A stretch of DNA of 35,821 nucleotides from a bacterium (GCA_021827985.1 JAKATL010000027.1:1-35821), one strand, 5' to 3'. Positions 17,161 through 24,751 are shown, numbered from the stretch's first letter. A program made the numbers and translations. The notes: generated by a model not told the origin, from the sequence alone.

Positions 17161-17407
17161 TTTGCCTGTCGCCACCCCACGCCGCCCGGCACACCGCAGC
17201 CACCCCAATGCATGCCGCCGGGGCCGGTCCAGGGCATCGGAGCGAGTGAGGGACGCCACCGTGGCAATCACCCTCAATGCCTACTCCCACGACTCCGGCC
17301 CGCTTCGGCGGGACGCTGCGATCGCAGTTCAGACTCCGTTGGAAGGTGCGTCGGAAACTGACTGGGTGTCAAATCCGCCCCGGGGGCCGTCCAGAACGCC
17401 CATCTGA
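17161..17407 (+). pseudogene. Tyrosine integrase remnant A (C-terminal part, frameshifted)
   Basis: Two frames together spell the end of a tyrosine recombinase. The first has PHAARHTAAT near 17180-17210, matching the HxxRH box with catalytic Arg. After a frameshift near 17240 the second frame has ATVAITLNAYSHD, with the nucleophilic Tyr, and runs to TGA at 17405-17407. The N-terminal and core-binding domains are gone. It resembles phage and integrative-element integrases of actinobacteria. A second, in-frame copy of the same tail occurs at 18670-18828. Confidence 0.65.
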
Positions 17408-17434
17408 TCTCACGAACTGAGACCACTGGGGGCT

Positions 17435-17450
17435 CTGGTCGGGAAGGGCG
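17435..17450. repeat. Attachment-site-like copy of the tRNA-Pro 3' end (att A)
   Basis: These 16 bases (CTGGTCGGGAAGGGCG) are identical to the 3' end of the tRNA-Pro gene plus one flanking base at 18856-18871, and similarity continues as (A/G)ATT. The copy begins 28 nt after the stop of integrase remnant A, exactly the distance between remnant B and the tRNA. This is what a tRNA-targeting integrative element leaves behind. Confidence 0.7.
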
Positions 17451-17699
17451 AATTTGCCATCGAACTGTCCGCGTGGTTCCGCTGGTGACCGTTTGGTATT
17501 GGAAGACGAGGATCACGCCGGGTGCGACGTACGCCGAAAGCCGTCCTTGTTCGCCGGATAGGGTGTCAACTTCCTCTCCTCCGAGAGGGTGCCTGAGTGC
17601 GCCCGAGGACGTGCCATTGGACCCTCGGCATCCGATGATTCAACCCTGGCTGATCCCCGAAGTTCAGCGGCAGGCACCACTCTGCGGTCTAAGGGCGGG

Positions 17700-18113
17700 T
17701 CAGACCCTCACGACGTCGACGAGGCCTCGGAGGCTCTGGAAGTCCTCCGGGTTGCGTGTGTAAACCGGGAGGCCTGTGGCACACGCGGTAGCTGCAATTA
17801 GGAGATCCAGTGCCCGAGCCCCACGCGCCTTGCGCCCGCTTGCCACCTCGGCAGCGTAGATCCGACCATAGGCCCGGGCCGCTTCTCCGTCAAAGGGCAG
17901 GGGGTCAAAGGCGGCCTCCGCCCGTTGCAATCTATCCTGTCGGCGCGCTCTCTCATCGGCGTCGTCGGTCGCGTGGGGCCCGGCAGCGAGCTCTGCCATG
18001 GTGATCGCGCTGACCGCCAGCTCGATCGGGAGTTGCCCGGCGTCGAGCTGTTCGAGGTCGATGACTACGGAGGTGTCGATGACCCCACGCTGGGCCCGTT
18101 GGGCATTAGGCAC
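17700..18113 (-). CDS. VapC-family PIN-domain toxin (RNase)
   Basis: The 137-aa protein is a PIN-domain ribonuclease. The metal-binding acids are in place: D13 (VIDTSVV), E41 (MAEL), D103 (ALDLLIAATA) and D124 (NPEDF). Such toxins cleave tRNA, rRNA or mRNA when the antitoxin is lost. The GTG at 18113 overlaps the antitoxin stop by eight bases (GTGCCTAA), so the two genes are translated together. A longer frame to 18209 overlaps the antitoxin coding region and is not supported. The pair sits between two integrase scars next to tRNA-Pro. Confidence 0.88.
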   Translation of the reverse strand: MPNAQRAQRGVIDTSVVIDLEQLDAGQLPIELAVSAITMAELAAGPHATDDADERARRQDRLQRAEAAFDPLPFDGEAARAYGRIYAAEVASGRKARGARALDLLIAATACATGLPVYTRNPEDFQSLRGLVDVVRV

Positions 18114-18360
18114 GGGGGCTGGGATCCTGACGCGCGACCCTGTCGAGGTCGGCTCGAAGCCGAGCCAGTTCGACGCTGGGCGCGCTGCGGAACATGGCGA
18201 CAACGGCATTGGCAGGTACGAACCGGCGTCTTCGAAGGGGAGTCAACTCGCCGACAGGCACACCGTTCCTGGTGACGACGAAGGTCTCGCCATGATCCAA
18301 TGCCCTCATGATCTCGCCGCTGTCGTTCCGAAGCTGCCTTTGAGTGATATCTCGTACCAT
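18106..18360 (-). CDS. Phd/YefM-type antitoxin of the PIN toxin
   Basis: The 84-aa protein starts VRDITQRQLRNDSGEIMRAL and continues GETFVVTRNGVPVGELTPL, the typical Phd/YefM N-terminal DNA-binding and dimer fold. The C-terminal part, rich in Arg and Leu (LARLRADLDRV), would wrap the toxin. ATG at 18360 is chosen because TACAAT lies exactly 6 nt upstream and because the longer frame to 18522 has no similarity. The gene is first in a two-gene operon with the toxin and probably represses its own promoter. Confidence 0.88.
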   Translation of the reverse strand: MVRDITQRQLRNDSGEIMRALDHGETFVVTRNGVPVGELTPLRRRRFVPANAVVAMFRSAPSVELARLRADLDRVARQDPSPRA

Positions 18361-18366
18361 GAGATG

Positions 18367-18386
18367 ATTGTAGCACCGCATGCTAC
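18367..18386 (-). promoter_or_regulatory. Toxin-antitoxin promoter and operator
   Basis: The -10 box TACAAT (18372-18367) is 6 nt from the antitoxin ATG. A perfect inverted repeat, GTAGCA (18370-18375) / TGCTAC (18381-18386) with a 5-nt spacer, overlaps the -10, so bound antitoxin would block RNA polymerase directly. Confidence 0.6.
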
Positions 18387-18669
18387 TGGCAATCTGATGG
18401 TCCGGCGACCTTTCGTGTCCGTTGCCCTCCAACCAGGGTGAAAGTTCACGATCCCTCGAGTTGGACTGACGAGAGCGTCGGGAAACCTGTGCCCGCCGTT
18501 GCGGAGGACTTCCAGCCGCCACCTGTGCGTTGGTGGCTGGTCCCCATTGTCCTGGAGCATCGAGGAGGGAGGGGCAGGGAAGAGGTAGGCAACGTCCGCA
18601 ACCGTGTCGCCGGAGTTCTGCAGCTGGAAGTGAGGCTTAGATCTACAGCTGAAGTGGGCGGGGCGCTTT

Positions 18670-18828
18670 GTCAGCGCGGGAGCGGCGATGACCCTCGATC
18701 GCTACTCCCATGTGTCCGACCCCCTCCGGCGGGGCGCTGCACTGGCTGTCCAGAGCCTTCTGGAGGGCGCGGCGGAACCCGATAGGGTGTCAAGTGGGCC
18801 GCGCGAGCCGTCCCGCGAGCCGATTTGA
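18670..18828 (+). pseudogene. Tyrosine integrase remnant B (last ~50 codons)
   Basis: An uninterrupted frame ending in TGA at 18826-18828 has SAGAAMTLDRYSHV, with the catalytic Tyr, then DPLRRGAALAVQSLLEGAAEP. The tail aligns codon by codon with remnant A (DPLRRGAA against GPLRRDAA, then AVQ and LEGA). Nothing upstream of about 18670 looks like integrase, so only the very end remains. The attachment core at the tRNA 3' end starts 28 nt downstream. Confidence 0.65.
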
Positions 18829-18856
18829 TCTCAAGAACGGGTGCTGACGGAGGCCC

Positions 18857-18934
18857 TGGTCGGGAAGGGCGGATTCGAACCGCCGACCTCACGGTCCCGA
18901 ACCGTGCACTCTAACCTGACTGAGCTACTTCCCG
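18857..18934 (-). tRNA. tRNA-Pro (anticodon CGG)
   Basis: The cloverleaf is complete: acceptor CGGGAAG / CTTCCCG (7 bp), D arm GCTC / GAGT, anticodon stem CACGG / CCGTG with loop TTCGGGA (anticodon CGG), T arm GGCGG TTCGAAT CCGCC, discriminator A and encoded CCA. A TATACT -10 candidate lies about 10 nt upstream on the minus strand. The 3' end doubles as the core of an integration site (18856-18871), matching the copy at 17435-17450. Confidence 0.95.
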
Positions 18935-18978
18935 GAGGCGCCCAGTATATCCGAGCCGCGACCGGGCTCCCCGCTCTC

Positions 18979-18984
18979 TAGACT
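18979..18984 (+). promoter_or_regulatory. -10 box of a leaderless promoter
   Basis: TAGACT is 7 nt before the GTG at 18992. The region also holds the divergent tRNA-Pro promoter. Confidence 0.5.
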
Positions 18985-18991
18985 GCACCCG

Positions 18992-19555
18992 GTGCCCATC
19001 TACCTGGTTCGCCACGGGGAGACCGAGTGGACGGTGAGTGGTCGTCACACGGGCCGCACCGACATCCCTCTCAGTCGTCGCGGCGAGGAGCAGGCGCGCC
19101 ACCTTCGTAAGCGGCTCGCCTCGGTCAACTTCGACCGAGTGGTGGTCAGTCCCCTGCTCCGAGCTCGACAGACCGCCGAGCTGGCCGGCCTGGGAGAGCG
19201 GGCGGAGGTGGTCGCCGACCTTCGCGAGTACGACTACGGGGACTTCGAGGGGTGGACTCGCGACCAGATCGAGGCGTCCTGGCCCGGGTGGGAGCTCTGG
19301 CGGGACGGGTGCCCGGGCGGCGAGTCAGCGGAAGAGGTTCTGGCCAGGGCCAGGCGGCTCCTTGGGGAGCTGGACCTATCGAGCTTCAGAGACAGCGCCC
19401 TCTTCGGGCACGGCCACTTCCTTCGGGCGGTTGCCGCCGCCTACTTGGAGCAGTCGGTCGGGATCTGCCGCCACCTGGTGGTCCCGGTGGCCTCGATATC
19501 GATGCTCGGCGCTGAGCACTCCGTCCCGGCCATCGTGAGCTGGGGCCTGACCTGA
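18992..19555 (+). CDS. Histidine phosphatase family protein (phosphoglycerate mutase-like)
   Basis: The 187-aa protein has the family's N-terminal phospho-acceptor motif VRHGETEW (H8), the SPLLRARQTAE segment with the second catalytic Arg, an acidic residue in EYDYGDFEG, and the late catalytic His in FGHGHFLRAV. The members include cofactor-dependent phosphoglycerate mutase, alpha-ribazole phosphatase and broad phosphatases; the length and sequence fit a small phosphatase rather than the glycolytic mutase. The GTG start is directly preceded by a -10 box, giving a leaderless message. It converges on the MpaB-type gene with a 7-nt gap. Confidence 0.85.
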   Translation: MPIYLVRHGETEWTVSGRHTGRTDIPLSRRGEEQARHLRKRLASVNFDRVVVSPLLRARQTAELAGLGERAEVVADLREYDYGDFEGWTRDQIEASWPGWELWRDGCPGGESAEEVLARARRLLGELDLSSFRDSALFGHGHFLRAVAAAYLEQSVGICRHLVVPVASISMLGAEHSVPAIVSWGLT

Positions 19556-19562
19556 GCCGCTC

Positions 19563-20537
19563 TCAGGCGAGTCGTTGCTGCTCGGCCAGACTCTCCTGCA
19601 GATCGGGGCGACGGCGGAGCTCTCCCGCGGCGCGGGCGACGGCGAAGTCGTATACCGGGGACACCCGGAAGGGCCTGGGCATTATCGTGCGCGCCCTTCG
19701 CAGCGAGGCGCACAGCGCGCGATGGGCCAGCTCCTGGGCCGGGGTCCAACGGATTCGGTAGTGCCGACGGATCGGGTCCGGCAGCAGGCCCGACGTGATG
19801 AAGCCGGTGAGCTCGGCGAGGGCCCTCGGCCCCTTCATCCCCAGACGGGGCACCAGAATCACGTCGGCGACCTCCCGGGACCCGGCCCCTGGGATGGCTA
19901 CCCCCATCTCGACCCGCTGGTCCATCCAGCCGCGCAGGTCGCCGTACCCTTCCCAGCCCGTCCCATCGGGCAGCCCCATCATCCGGACCACCTGGTCCCA
20001 TTCCACCACGAAGCGGTCGCGCTCCCGGGGTTGCAGGCCGCCGATGGCGGCGTCGTGAGTGGCCAGCATGGACTCCACGAGAGCCGCGTGGACCCAGAGG
20101 ACCAGGTCTTGATCCCGGGCCCTGTACGAGCTTCCGGCTCGCCACACGCTGGTGGCGTGCTCCTTGGAGAGGAGGCCCTCCACCGCACGGTGGGCCCGGT
20201 TCACCTCCCTGGTCGCGGCGTGGGCCTCCTCCTTGGTGCCGAAGACCACGGTGGTGACCCAGGCCACGGTTCGCTGGAACCGTCCCACCGCGTCCCGGGC
20301 GAAGTCGCTGTGTTCGAGGGCTCCCTCCGCCACCAGTGGATGCGCCACCTGAACCAGCAGGGCCCGGGACGCGCCCAGCAGCAGCAGCGGCTCGCGCATC
20401 ACCCGCCAGGTGACGCTACCCGGGCCGAAGAGCCCGGGGTCGGGGTCGGTGGACTGGAGGGGGAACGGCCCTGCCGGCGGCAGTCCCGCCGCCAGCAGCC
20501 AGAGCGCCTCCTCCCGAGACGGGATCTTGATCTCCAC
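19563..20537 (-). CDS. Oxygenase MpaB family protein (DUF2236)
   Basis: The 324-aa protein matches the DUF2236 / MpaB_Lcp-like helical heme family: MREPLLLLGASRALLVQVAHPLVAEGALEHSDF near the start, then RTVAWVTTVVFGT, REVNRAHRAVEG and VHAALVESML. The His residues in VAHP, NRAH and WVHA are candidate heme ligands. Relatives include the fungal MpaB oxygenase and rubber-cleaving Lcp; the bacterial substrate is unknown. GTG at 20537 is chosen because TACCCT (20549-20544) is exactly 6 nt upstream. The open frame continues upstream to 21017 but overlaps the divergent nitrobindin gene and has no similarity. Confidence 0.8.
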   Translation of the reverse strand: MEIKIPSREEALWLLAAGLPPAGPFPLQSTDPDPGLFGPGSVTWRVMREPLLLLGASRALLVQVAHPLVAEGALEHSDFARDAVGRFQRTVAWVTTVVFGTKEEAHAATREVNRAHRAVEGLLSKEHATSVWRAGSSYRARDQDLVLWVHAALVESMLATHDAAIGGLQPRERDRFVVEWDQVVRMMGLPDGTGWEGYGDLRGWMDQRVEMGVAIPGAGSREVADVILVPRLGMKGPRALAELTGFITSGLLPDPIRRHYRIRWTPAQELAHRALCASLRRARTIMPRPFRVSPVYDFAVARAAGELRRRPDLQESLAEQQRLA

Positions 20538-20600
20538 GACACCAGGGTACCCGGGCTGGCGACGCCCGTGGCCACCCGGAACTGGCCCACCAGAACGGGC

Positions 20601-20629
20601 TTGACCACGGATTGCCCACCCCGTATGGT
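20601..20629 (+). promoter_or_regulatory. Model leaderless promoter of the nitrobindin-kynureninase operon
   Basis: TTGACC (20601-20606), a 17-nt spacer and TATGGT (20624-20629) form a near-consensus housekeeping promoter; the GTG start follows after only 7 nt. This is the clearest of the leaderless promoters in the window. The divergent MpaB-type gene has its own -10 at 20549-20544. Confidence 0.65.
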
Positions 20630-20636
20630 CCAGATC

Positions 20637-21113
20637 GTGCCCCCCGCAGACGTCCAGGCGCTTCTGGCCCCGTTTCGCTCCTGGCTGGGCGTCTGGGAGG
20701 GGGAGGGGGCCGGCAGATGGTCGGACCCCCCATTCCGCTACCGCGAGCGGCTGGTGCTCCAGGCCGTGCCGGGCCGGGCCGTGGTGACCTGGGACCAGCG
20801 ATCCGAGGCCCTGGAAACAGGTGATCTCAGTCATTCCGAGAGGGGGTACCTGAGGCTTCTCCAGGGCGGTGAAGTGGAGCTGGTGCTGGCCATCCCTGCC
20901 GGGTACACCGAGATCCAGGTCGGCCGCTTGCGGGGGGAGCGGCTCGACCTCTCCCCCGGGGGTCTCGGGGTCACCCCTGGGGCGCGGCGGCTGGACCGGG
21001 TCGGCCGGCGACTCCAAATGGAAGGGTCAGTGCTGGTGCACGAGATCCTGATCGCGGTGGGGGACGGCGACCCGGTACCCCATGTCCTCTCCCGGCTGCG
21101 GCGCCAGCCTTGA
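20637..21113 (+). CDS. Nitrobindin-like heme-binding beta-barrel protein
   Basis: The 158-aa protein fits the nitrobindin (FABP-like, DUF1794) family: WLGVWEGEGAGRW at the N-terminus, an FRYRERL strand, HSERGYLRLL, VELVLAIPAGYTEIQVG, and a C-terminal HxxxIAVGDGDPVPH segment that would hold the proximal heme His. Nitrobindins bind ferric heme and isomerise peroxynitrite to nitrate. GTG at 20637 follows a full promoter by 7 nt. The stop codon overlaps the TTG start of the kynureninase gene (TTGA), so the two are co-translated. Confidence 0.85.
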   Translation: MPPADVQALLAPFRSWLGVWEGEGAGRWSDPPFRYRERLVLQAVPGRAVVTWDQRSEALETGDLSHSERGYLRLLQGGEVELVLAIPAGYTEIQVGRLRGERLDLSPGGLGVTPGARRLDRVGRRLQMEGSVLVHEILIAVGDGDPVPHVLSRLRRQP

Positions 21114-22384
21114 GCGATTCCGCCCCAGTTGCCGAGGAGTCGGCGTTCATCGCCGAGGACCTCGCCGAAGCAGCTGACCTGGATCGCTCCGACCCTCTGG
21201 CCTGGGTCAGGGAGCTGTTCTTGGCCGACGCGGCGGAACCGCCGTACCTGGACGGGAACTCGCTGGGCCGCCTGCCCATACGCTCGGTGCGCCGCCTCCT
21301 CCAGGTGGTAGAGGAGGAGTGGGGCCGCGGCCTGGTCCGCTCCTGGAACAGGTGGATGGACCTGCCGACCAGGGTCGGCGACCGGCTTGGAGAGGTACTG
21401 CTTGGCGCCGGCCCCGGGCAGGTCATGGTCGCCGACTCCACCTCGGTCAATCTGTACAAGCTCGCGGCCGCGGCGCTCGACTCCCTCCCCGGGCGGACTG
21501 CGGTGGTCACCGACCGGGCCAACTTCCCGACCGACCGCTACCTGTTGGCCGGCCTCACCGCCGGCCGGGGGCTCAACCTGCGGCTGGTGGACTTCGACGA
21601 GGTCATGGGGCCTAGTCCGGAGGCGGTTGGCAGCGCGGTGGGGGAGGACACCGCCTTAGTCCTCCTCTCCCACGTCGACTACCGATCCGGGGCGCTGGCC
21701 GACATGGCCGGGATCTCGGCGGTCGTCCGCGACGCCGGGGCGCTGGCTCTCTGGGATCTGAGCCACTCGGTGGGAGCGGTCCCGGTCACCCTGGACGACA
21801 GCCGGGCGGACCTGGCCGCTGGCTGCACCTACAAGTACGTCAACGCCGGGCCGGGGTCACCCGCCTTCCTGTACGTCAGCCGGCACCTCCAGGGCCGGCT
21901 CCGGCAGCCAATCTGGGGATGGATGGGCAAGCAGGACCCCTTCGCCATGGAGCAGCCCTACACCCCCAGGGAAGGCATCGGCAGCTTTCTATCGGGCACC
22001 CCCCCTATCCTCGGTCTGACCCTGGTTGAGGAGGGGGTCGAGCTGCTGGCGGAGCTGGGCATCGAAAGAGTGCGGTCCAAGAGCCTGGCCCTCACCGCCC
22101 ACCTGATCGGACTTGCGGATCGCCGGCTGGCGCCACTGGGATTCCAGCTCGCCACCCCTCGCGACGCCGGTCGGCGCGGCTCTCAGGTGACCCTGCGGCA
22201 CCCCCGGGCCAGAGAGCTGTGCGCGCGGCTGGACGGCTCTGGCGAGGTCATCCTGGACTTCCGCCCCCCCGACCGGGTGCGCCTCGGCTGCGCCGCCCCC
22301 ACCACATCGTTCACCGATCTGGCTCGGGCAGTCGCCTCCCTGGCTGGGGCGGCGGCGGAACTCACCTCAAAAGACGCCGGATAG
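21110..22384 (+). CDS. kynU: Kynureninase
   Basis: The 424-aa PLP enzyme splits kynurenine into anthranilate and alanine in tryptophan breakdown. The conserved YLDGNSLGRLP motif is near residue 46, the cofactor aspartate is in LWDLSHSVGA (D216), and the Schiff-base lysine is in CTYKYVNAGPGSPAF (K242). GTPPIL near residue 300 and the C-terminal domain are present, so the enzyme looks complete. The start is TTG, overlapping the nitrobindin stop. Tryptophan 2,3-dioxygenase and arylformamidase genes are not in the window, although the upstream partner is a heme protein. Confidence 0.92.
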   Translation: MSDSAPVAEESAFIAEDLAEAADLDRSDPLAWVRELFLADAAEPPYLDGNSLGRLPIRSVRRLLQVVEEEWGRGLVRSWNRWMDLPTRVGDRLGEVLLGAGPGQVMVADSTSVNLYKLAAAALDSLPGRTAVVTDRANFPTDRYLLAGLTAGRGLNLRLVDFDEVMGPSPEAVGSAVGEDTALVLLSHVDYRSGALADMAGISAVVRDAGALALWDLSHSVGAVPVTLDDSRADLAAGCTYKYVNAGPGSPAFLYVSRHLQGRLRQPIWGWMGKQDPFAMEQPYTPREGIGSFLSGTPPILGLTLVEEGVELLAELGIERVRSKSLALTAHLIGLADRRLAPLGFQLATPRDAGRRGSQVTLRHPRARELCARLDGSGEVILDFRPPDRVRLGCAAPTTSFTDLARAVASLAGAAAELTSKDAG

Positions 22385-22394
22385 TCCGTCCCCG

Positions 22395-22411
22395 AGGCTC
22401 ATTTCGAGCCT
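22395..22411. terminator. Hairpin between convergent kynU and FTR1 genes
   Basis: AGGCTC (22395-22400) and GAGCCT (22406-22411) form a perfect 6-bp stem with loop ATTTC. It lies between the two stop codons and may serve both directions; the T-tract is short. Confidence 0.45.
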
Positions 22412-22423
22412 TGCCTTCCCGGT

Positions 22424-23293
22424 TCAGCCGGGGCTGGTAGCGGGCTGGGCCGGCCGCGGGCGGTGGCGCCCCCCGAGCCAGATGAAGCCGCCCACCGCCG
22501 CCAGGACGTAGGCCGCGTAGGCCAGAACCTGCAGCGCCGTGGGTTGGGCTGCGTAGCCCAGGAACGTGTGCAGGATGTCTCCCAGAGCGCCCTGCTCGCT
22601 CAGCTGGGCCGAGGTGTTCCAGAGCGGGTGGGCGAGGAAGGGCAGCCACCTCAGCTGCTGGAGGTTCTCCACGGCGTCGGCCAGCAGGCCGGCGGCGAAG
22701 AGCATCAGCAGGGACCCTACGATCTGGAAGAAGCGCCCGAGATTCAGCCGGTGGCCGAGCCGGTAGATGGCGAAGGCGATGGCCAGCGCGGAGATCAGCC
22801 CCAGCCCCGCCCCCAGCGCCGCCGCCGGCACCGAGGCGGCGAAGTTGGCCTGCCTGCCGGCCGCCGCGAAGAAGATGGCGAGGGTGAACACCACCGTTTC
22901 CAGCCCCTCCCGCCCGACCGCCTGGAAGGCGACCAAGGCCAGGCTCAACCGTGCCCCTCGCCCCATCGCGCGGTCGGTCCGCTCCCGGAGCTCCCGGGAA
23001 AGCGTTCGGGCGTGGGAGTGCATCCAGAAGGTCATGTAGGTCAGCACACCACAGGCCAGAAGGTAGGTTCCGGTCTCGAAGATGGTCTGGACCCGGGACC
23101 CCTCGTAGGTGTGGATCACCAGGAAAGCTGCAGCCCCACCCCCGAAGGCCAGCACCAGGGCGGCTCCCACTCCCAGGAACACGTCTTTGAAGTGCTCCCG
23201 ATGCCCGCTCCGGGCCAGGTAGGCCAGCAGGATGGCGATGATCATGCTGGCCTCCACCCCTTCCCTGAGGAAGATCACGAAAGTGGGCAGCAT
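22424..23293 (-). CDS. FTR1 family iron permease (EfeU-like)
   Basis: The 289-aa integral membrane protein has about seven hydrophobic segments and both REGxE iron-binding motifs, one near the N-terminus (REGVEA, residues 10-15) and one in the middle (REGLET, 128-133). This is the ferrous/ferric permease fold of yeast Ftr1 and bacterial EfeU. EfeO and EfeB partner genes are absent here. ATG at 23293 is chosen; the GTG four codons upstream lies inside the AGGAGG ribosome binding site and cannot be the start. The C-terminus after the last helix is Arg/Pro-rich and cytoplasmic. Confidence 0.9.
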   Translation of the reverse strand: MLPTFVIFLREGVEASMIIAILLAYLARSGHREHFKDVFLGVGAALVLAFGGGAAAFLVIHTYEGSRVQTIFETGTYLLACGVLTYMTFWMHSHARTLSRELRERTDRAMGRGARLSLALVAFQAVGREGLETVVFTLAIFFAAAGRQANFAASVPAAALGAGLGLISALAIAFAIYRLGHRLNLGRFFQIVGSLLMLFAAGLLADAVENLQQLRWLPFLAHPLWNTSAQLSEQGALGDILHTFLGYAAQPTALQVLAYAAYVLAAVGGFIWLGGRHRPRPAQPATSPG

Positions 23294-23400
23294 GGTCCCC
23301 GGCACCTCCTGTGGCTGAGCCGCTGCGGCGTTCGCCGCCCTGGCTACGGTACGGAGGCTAAATCGTAGCTGTCAAGTCGGAATATGCCACCCTTCACGAC

Positions 23401-23706
23401 TCAGGTCGGTTCCGGCGGCTGATAGGGCCCCTGCATCTCTTTGAGGAACTCCTCGTATTCCGCCTCCTCCATCCACTCCCGGGCCCGCAGCGCGCCGGAG
23501 CGATACCAGCCGAGGCTCATCCCTGCCGCCCCCAGGACCAGGACCCAGGCTCCGACATCTGCGAGGTTGAGACGGTGGCTCACGATCGGGACCACCACGG
23601 TGATCACCGTCACCACCCCATACACCACCCACATCCCGACCTCGGTCCTGGTGAGCCTGGGGATCGGGCGGTCGGCGTCGCCACTGGGGCCGGTGGTGGG
23701 GAGCAC
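23401..23706 (-). CDS. Small two-helix membrane protein
   Basis: The 101-aa protein has a short basic N-terminus, two hydrophobic helices (WVVYGVVTVITVVVPIV and VGAWVLVLGAAGMSLGW), and an acidic tail (EWMEEAEYEEFLKEM). No family is recognised. The GTG at 23706 is preceded by TAAGAT with a 6-nt gap (23718-23713), a strong match to the leaderless pattern. It lies upstream of the FTR1 gene on the same strand but about 110 bp away, so co-regulation is possible and not shown. Confidence 0.7.
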   Translation of the reverse strand: MLPTTGPSGDADRPIPRLTRTEVGMWVVYGVVTVITVVVPIVSHRLNLADVGAWVLVLGAAGMSLGWYRSGALRAREWMEEAEYEEFLKEMQGPYQPPEPT

Positions 23707-23942
23707 GCCCGGATCTTACGCTCGGCCGAGGCGAGGGCCGTGCGCCGCGTCGCCCGGCTCCGCCAGCGGCCTCAGAAACCTCGGACCCGGAGCGGGTTCC
23801 CGCCGGCCAAGGTGGAATGTGAGCGCCGGGGAGCACAGCGCAGCCACCGGCTCCGGCGATGCCCACCCCCGGCGCATCGGCCGGAGCGCAGACGAGAGGC
23901 TGCGAGAAATGTGCAGGTCCAGGCGCATTCTCTCGATCAAGC

Positions 23943-23971
23943 TTGACAAAACCAACTAGCCGGGCGAAAAT
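23943..23971 (+). promoter_or_regulatory. Promoter of the DUF4097-like/DUF2089 operon
   Basis: TTGACA (23943-23948), a 17-nt spacer and GAAAAT (23966-23971) are followed after 6 nt by the ATG at 23978. The -10 is weak but the -35 is perfect and the start spacing is the leaderless one. The 220 bases before it (23720-23940) contain no recognised gene. Confidence 0.55.
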
Positions 23972-23977
23972 ATCCGC

Positions 23978-24751
23978 ATGCAAGACGATGAACGGATCGA
24001 GGAGATCCTCCGCCAGGTGGCTGCGGGAGGCCTGTCACCGGAGGAGGCGGCGGCGAAGTTGGCCGAGATCCGCCGCGGCGGAGCGGTGGCTGTGGCCGAG
24101 TCCCCGGTGGCCAGGGTGCGGGTGACCGGGCTGATGCACCCCACGAGGGTTGTCGGGGACCCGGAGGTCCGGGATGCCGTGGTGACCGGCCCCCATCAGG
24201 CGGGGAGGGAGGGCGATGCCCTGGTGATCCGGGGGATGCCGCTCTCCGACGCTTCCGGGTGGTTCTCCTTCCACTGGCCGGAGAGGCCCCCCTTCGGGGC
24301 TCACGAGATGCCGCTGAGGCCGATCGTGGTGAGGATGAATCCCAACCTGCCCCTGGAGGTGGAGATGGCAGCCGGCCTGCTCACCGTGCAGGGGATCCTG
24401 GCGCCGATCCGTGCCGACATCCAGGCCGGTAGCGCCAAGCTCACTGGGGTCACCCAGCCGCTGGACCTCAAGGTCACCTGGGGCACCGTGTCAGTGGAGG
24501 GCGTGCTCGCTGCCGGGACCTCCAGAGTCCGCTGTGACGCCGGCACCGTGAAGGTGGTGCTCAAGCCGGGGTCCAGCGTCCGGGTGGAGGCGCGCAGCAC
24601 CCTGGGTAAGATCACCCTGCCCGGGGATGACCCGGGGCTTTCGGCCGGGTGGACCATGGGCGGAGATGTTCGTCATGTGACCGTTGGGGAGGGTTCCGGA
24701 CAGCTCCAGCTCGAGGCCACCACCGGGGCCGTGTGGGTGGAGCTCGGTTGA
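23978..24751 (+). CDS. DUF4097-like beta-repeat protein with N-terminal SHOCT-like helix
   Basis: The 257-aa protein starts with a short helical module (ERIEEILRQVAAGGLSPEEAAAKLAEI), similar to SHOCT-type or YvlB N-terminal segments that bind partners. The rest is built of repeating short beta strands (LLTVQG, IQAGSAKLTG, VTWGTVSVEG, RCDAGTVKVVL, ATTGAVWVEL), as in DUF4097/YvlB adhesin-like domains. It is soluble with no signal peptide. It shares an operon with a DUF2089 gene (TTGA overlap). In Bacillus the yvlB region also pairs such proteins with regulators of membrane stress; the same role here is inference. Confidence 0.6.
   Translation: MQDDERIEEILRQVAAGGLSPEEAAAKLAEIRRGGAVAVAESPVARVRVTGLMHPTRVVGDPEVRDAVVTGPHQAGREGDALVIRGMPLSDASGWFSFHWPERPPFGAHEMPLRPIVVRMNPNLPLEVEMAAGLLTVQGILAPIRADIQAGSAKLTGVTQPLDLKVTWGTVSVEGVLAAGTSRVRCDAGTVKVVLKPGSSVRVEARSTLGKITLPGDDPGLSAGWTMGGDVRHVTVGEGSGQLQLEATTGAVWVELG

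Noticed and set aside
17161..18871. Complete prophage or integrative element
   Set aside because: Only integrase tails, att-like repeats and a toxin-antitoxin pair are present; there are no replication, packaging or transfer genes.
23294..23305. Upstream GTG as FTR1 start
   Set aside because: That GTG lies inside the AGGAGG ribosome binding site, so ATG at 23293 is used.
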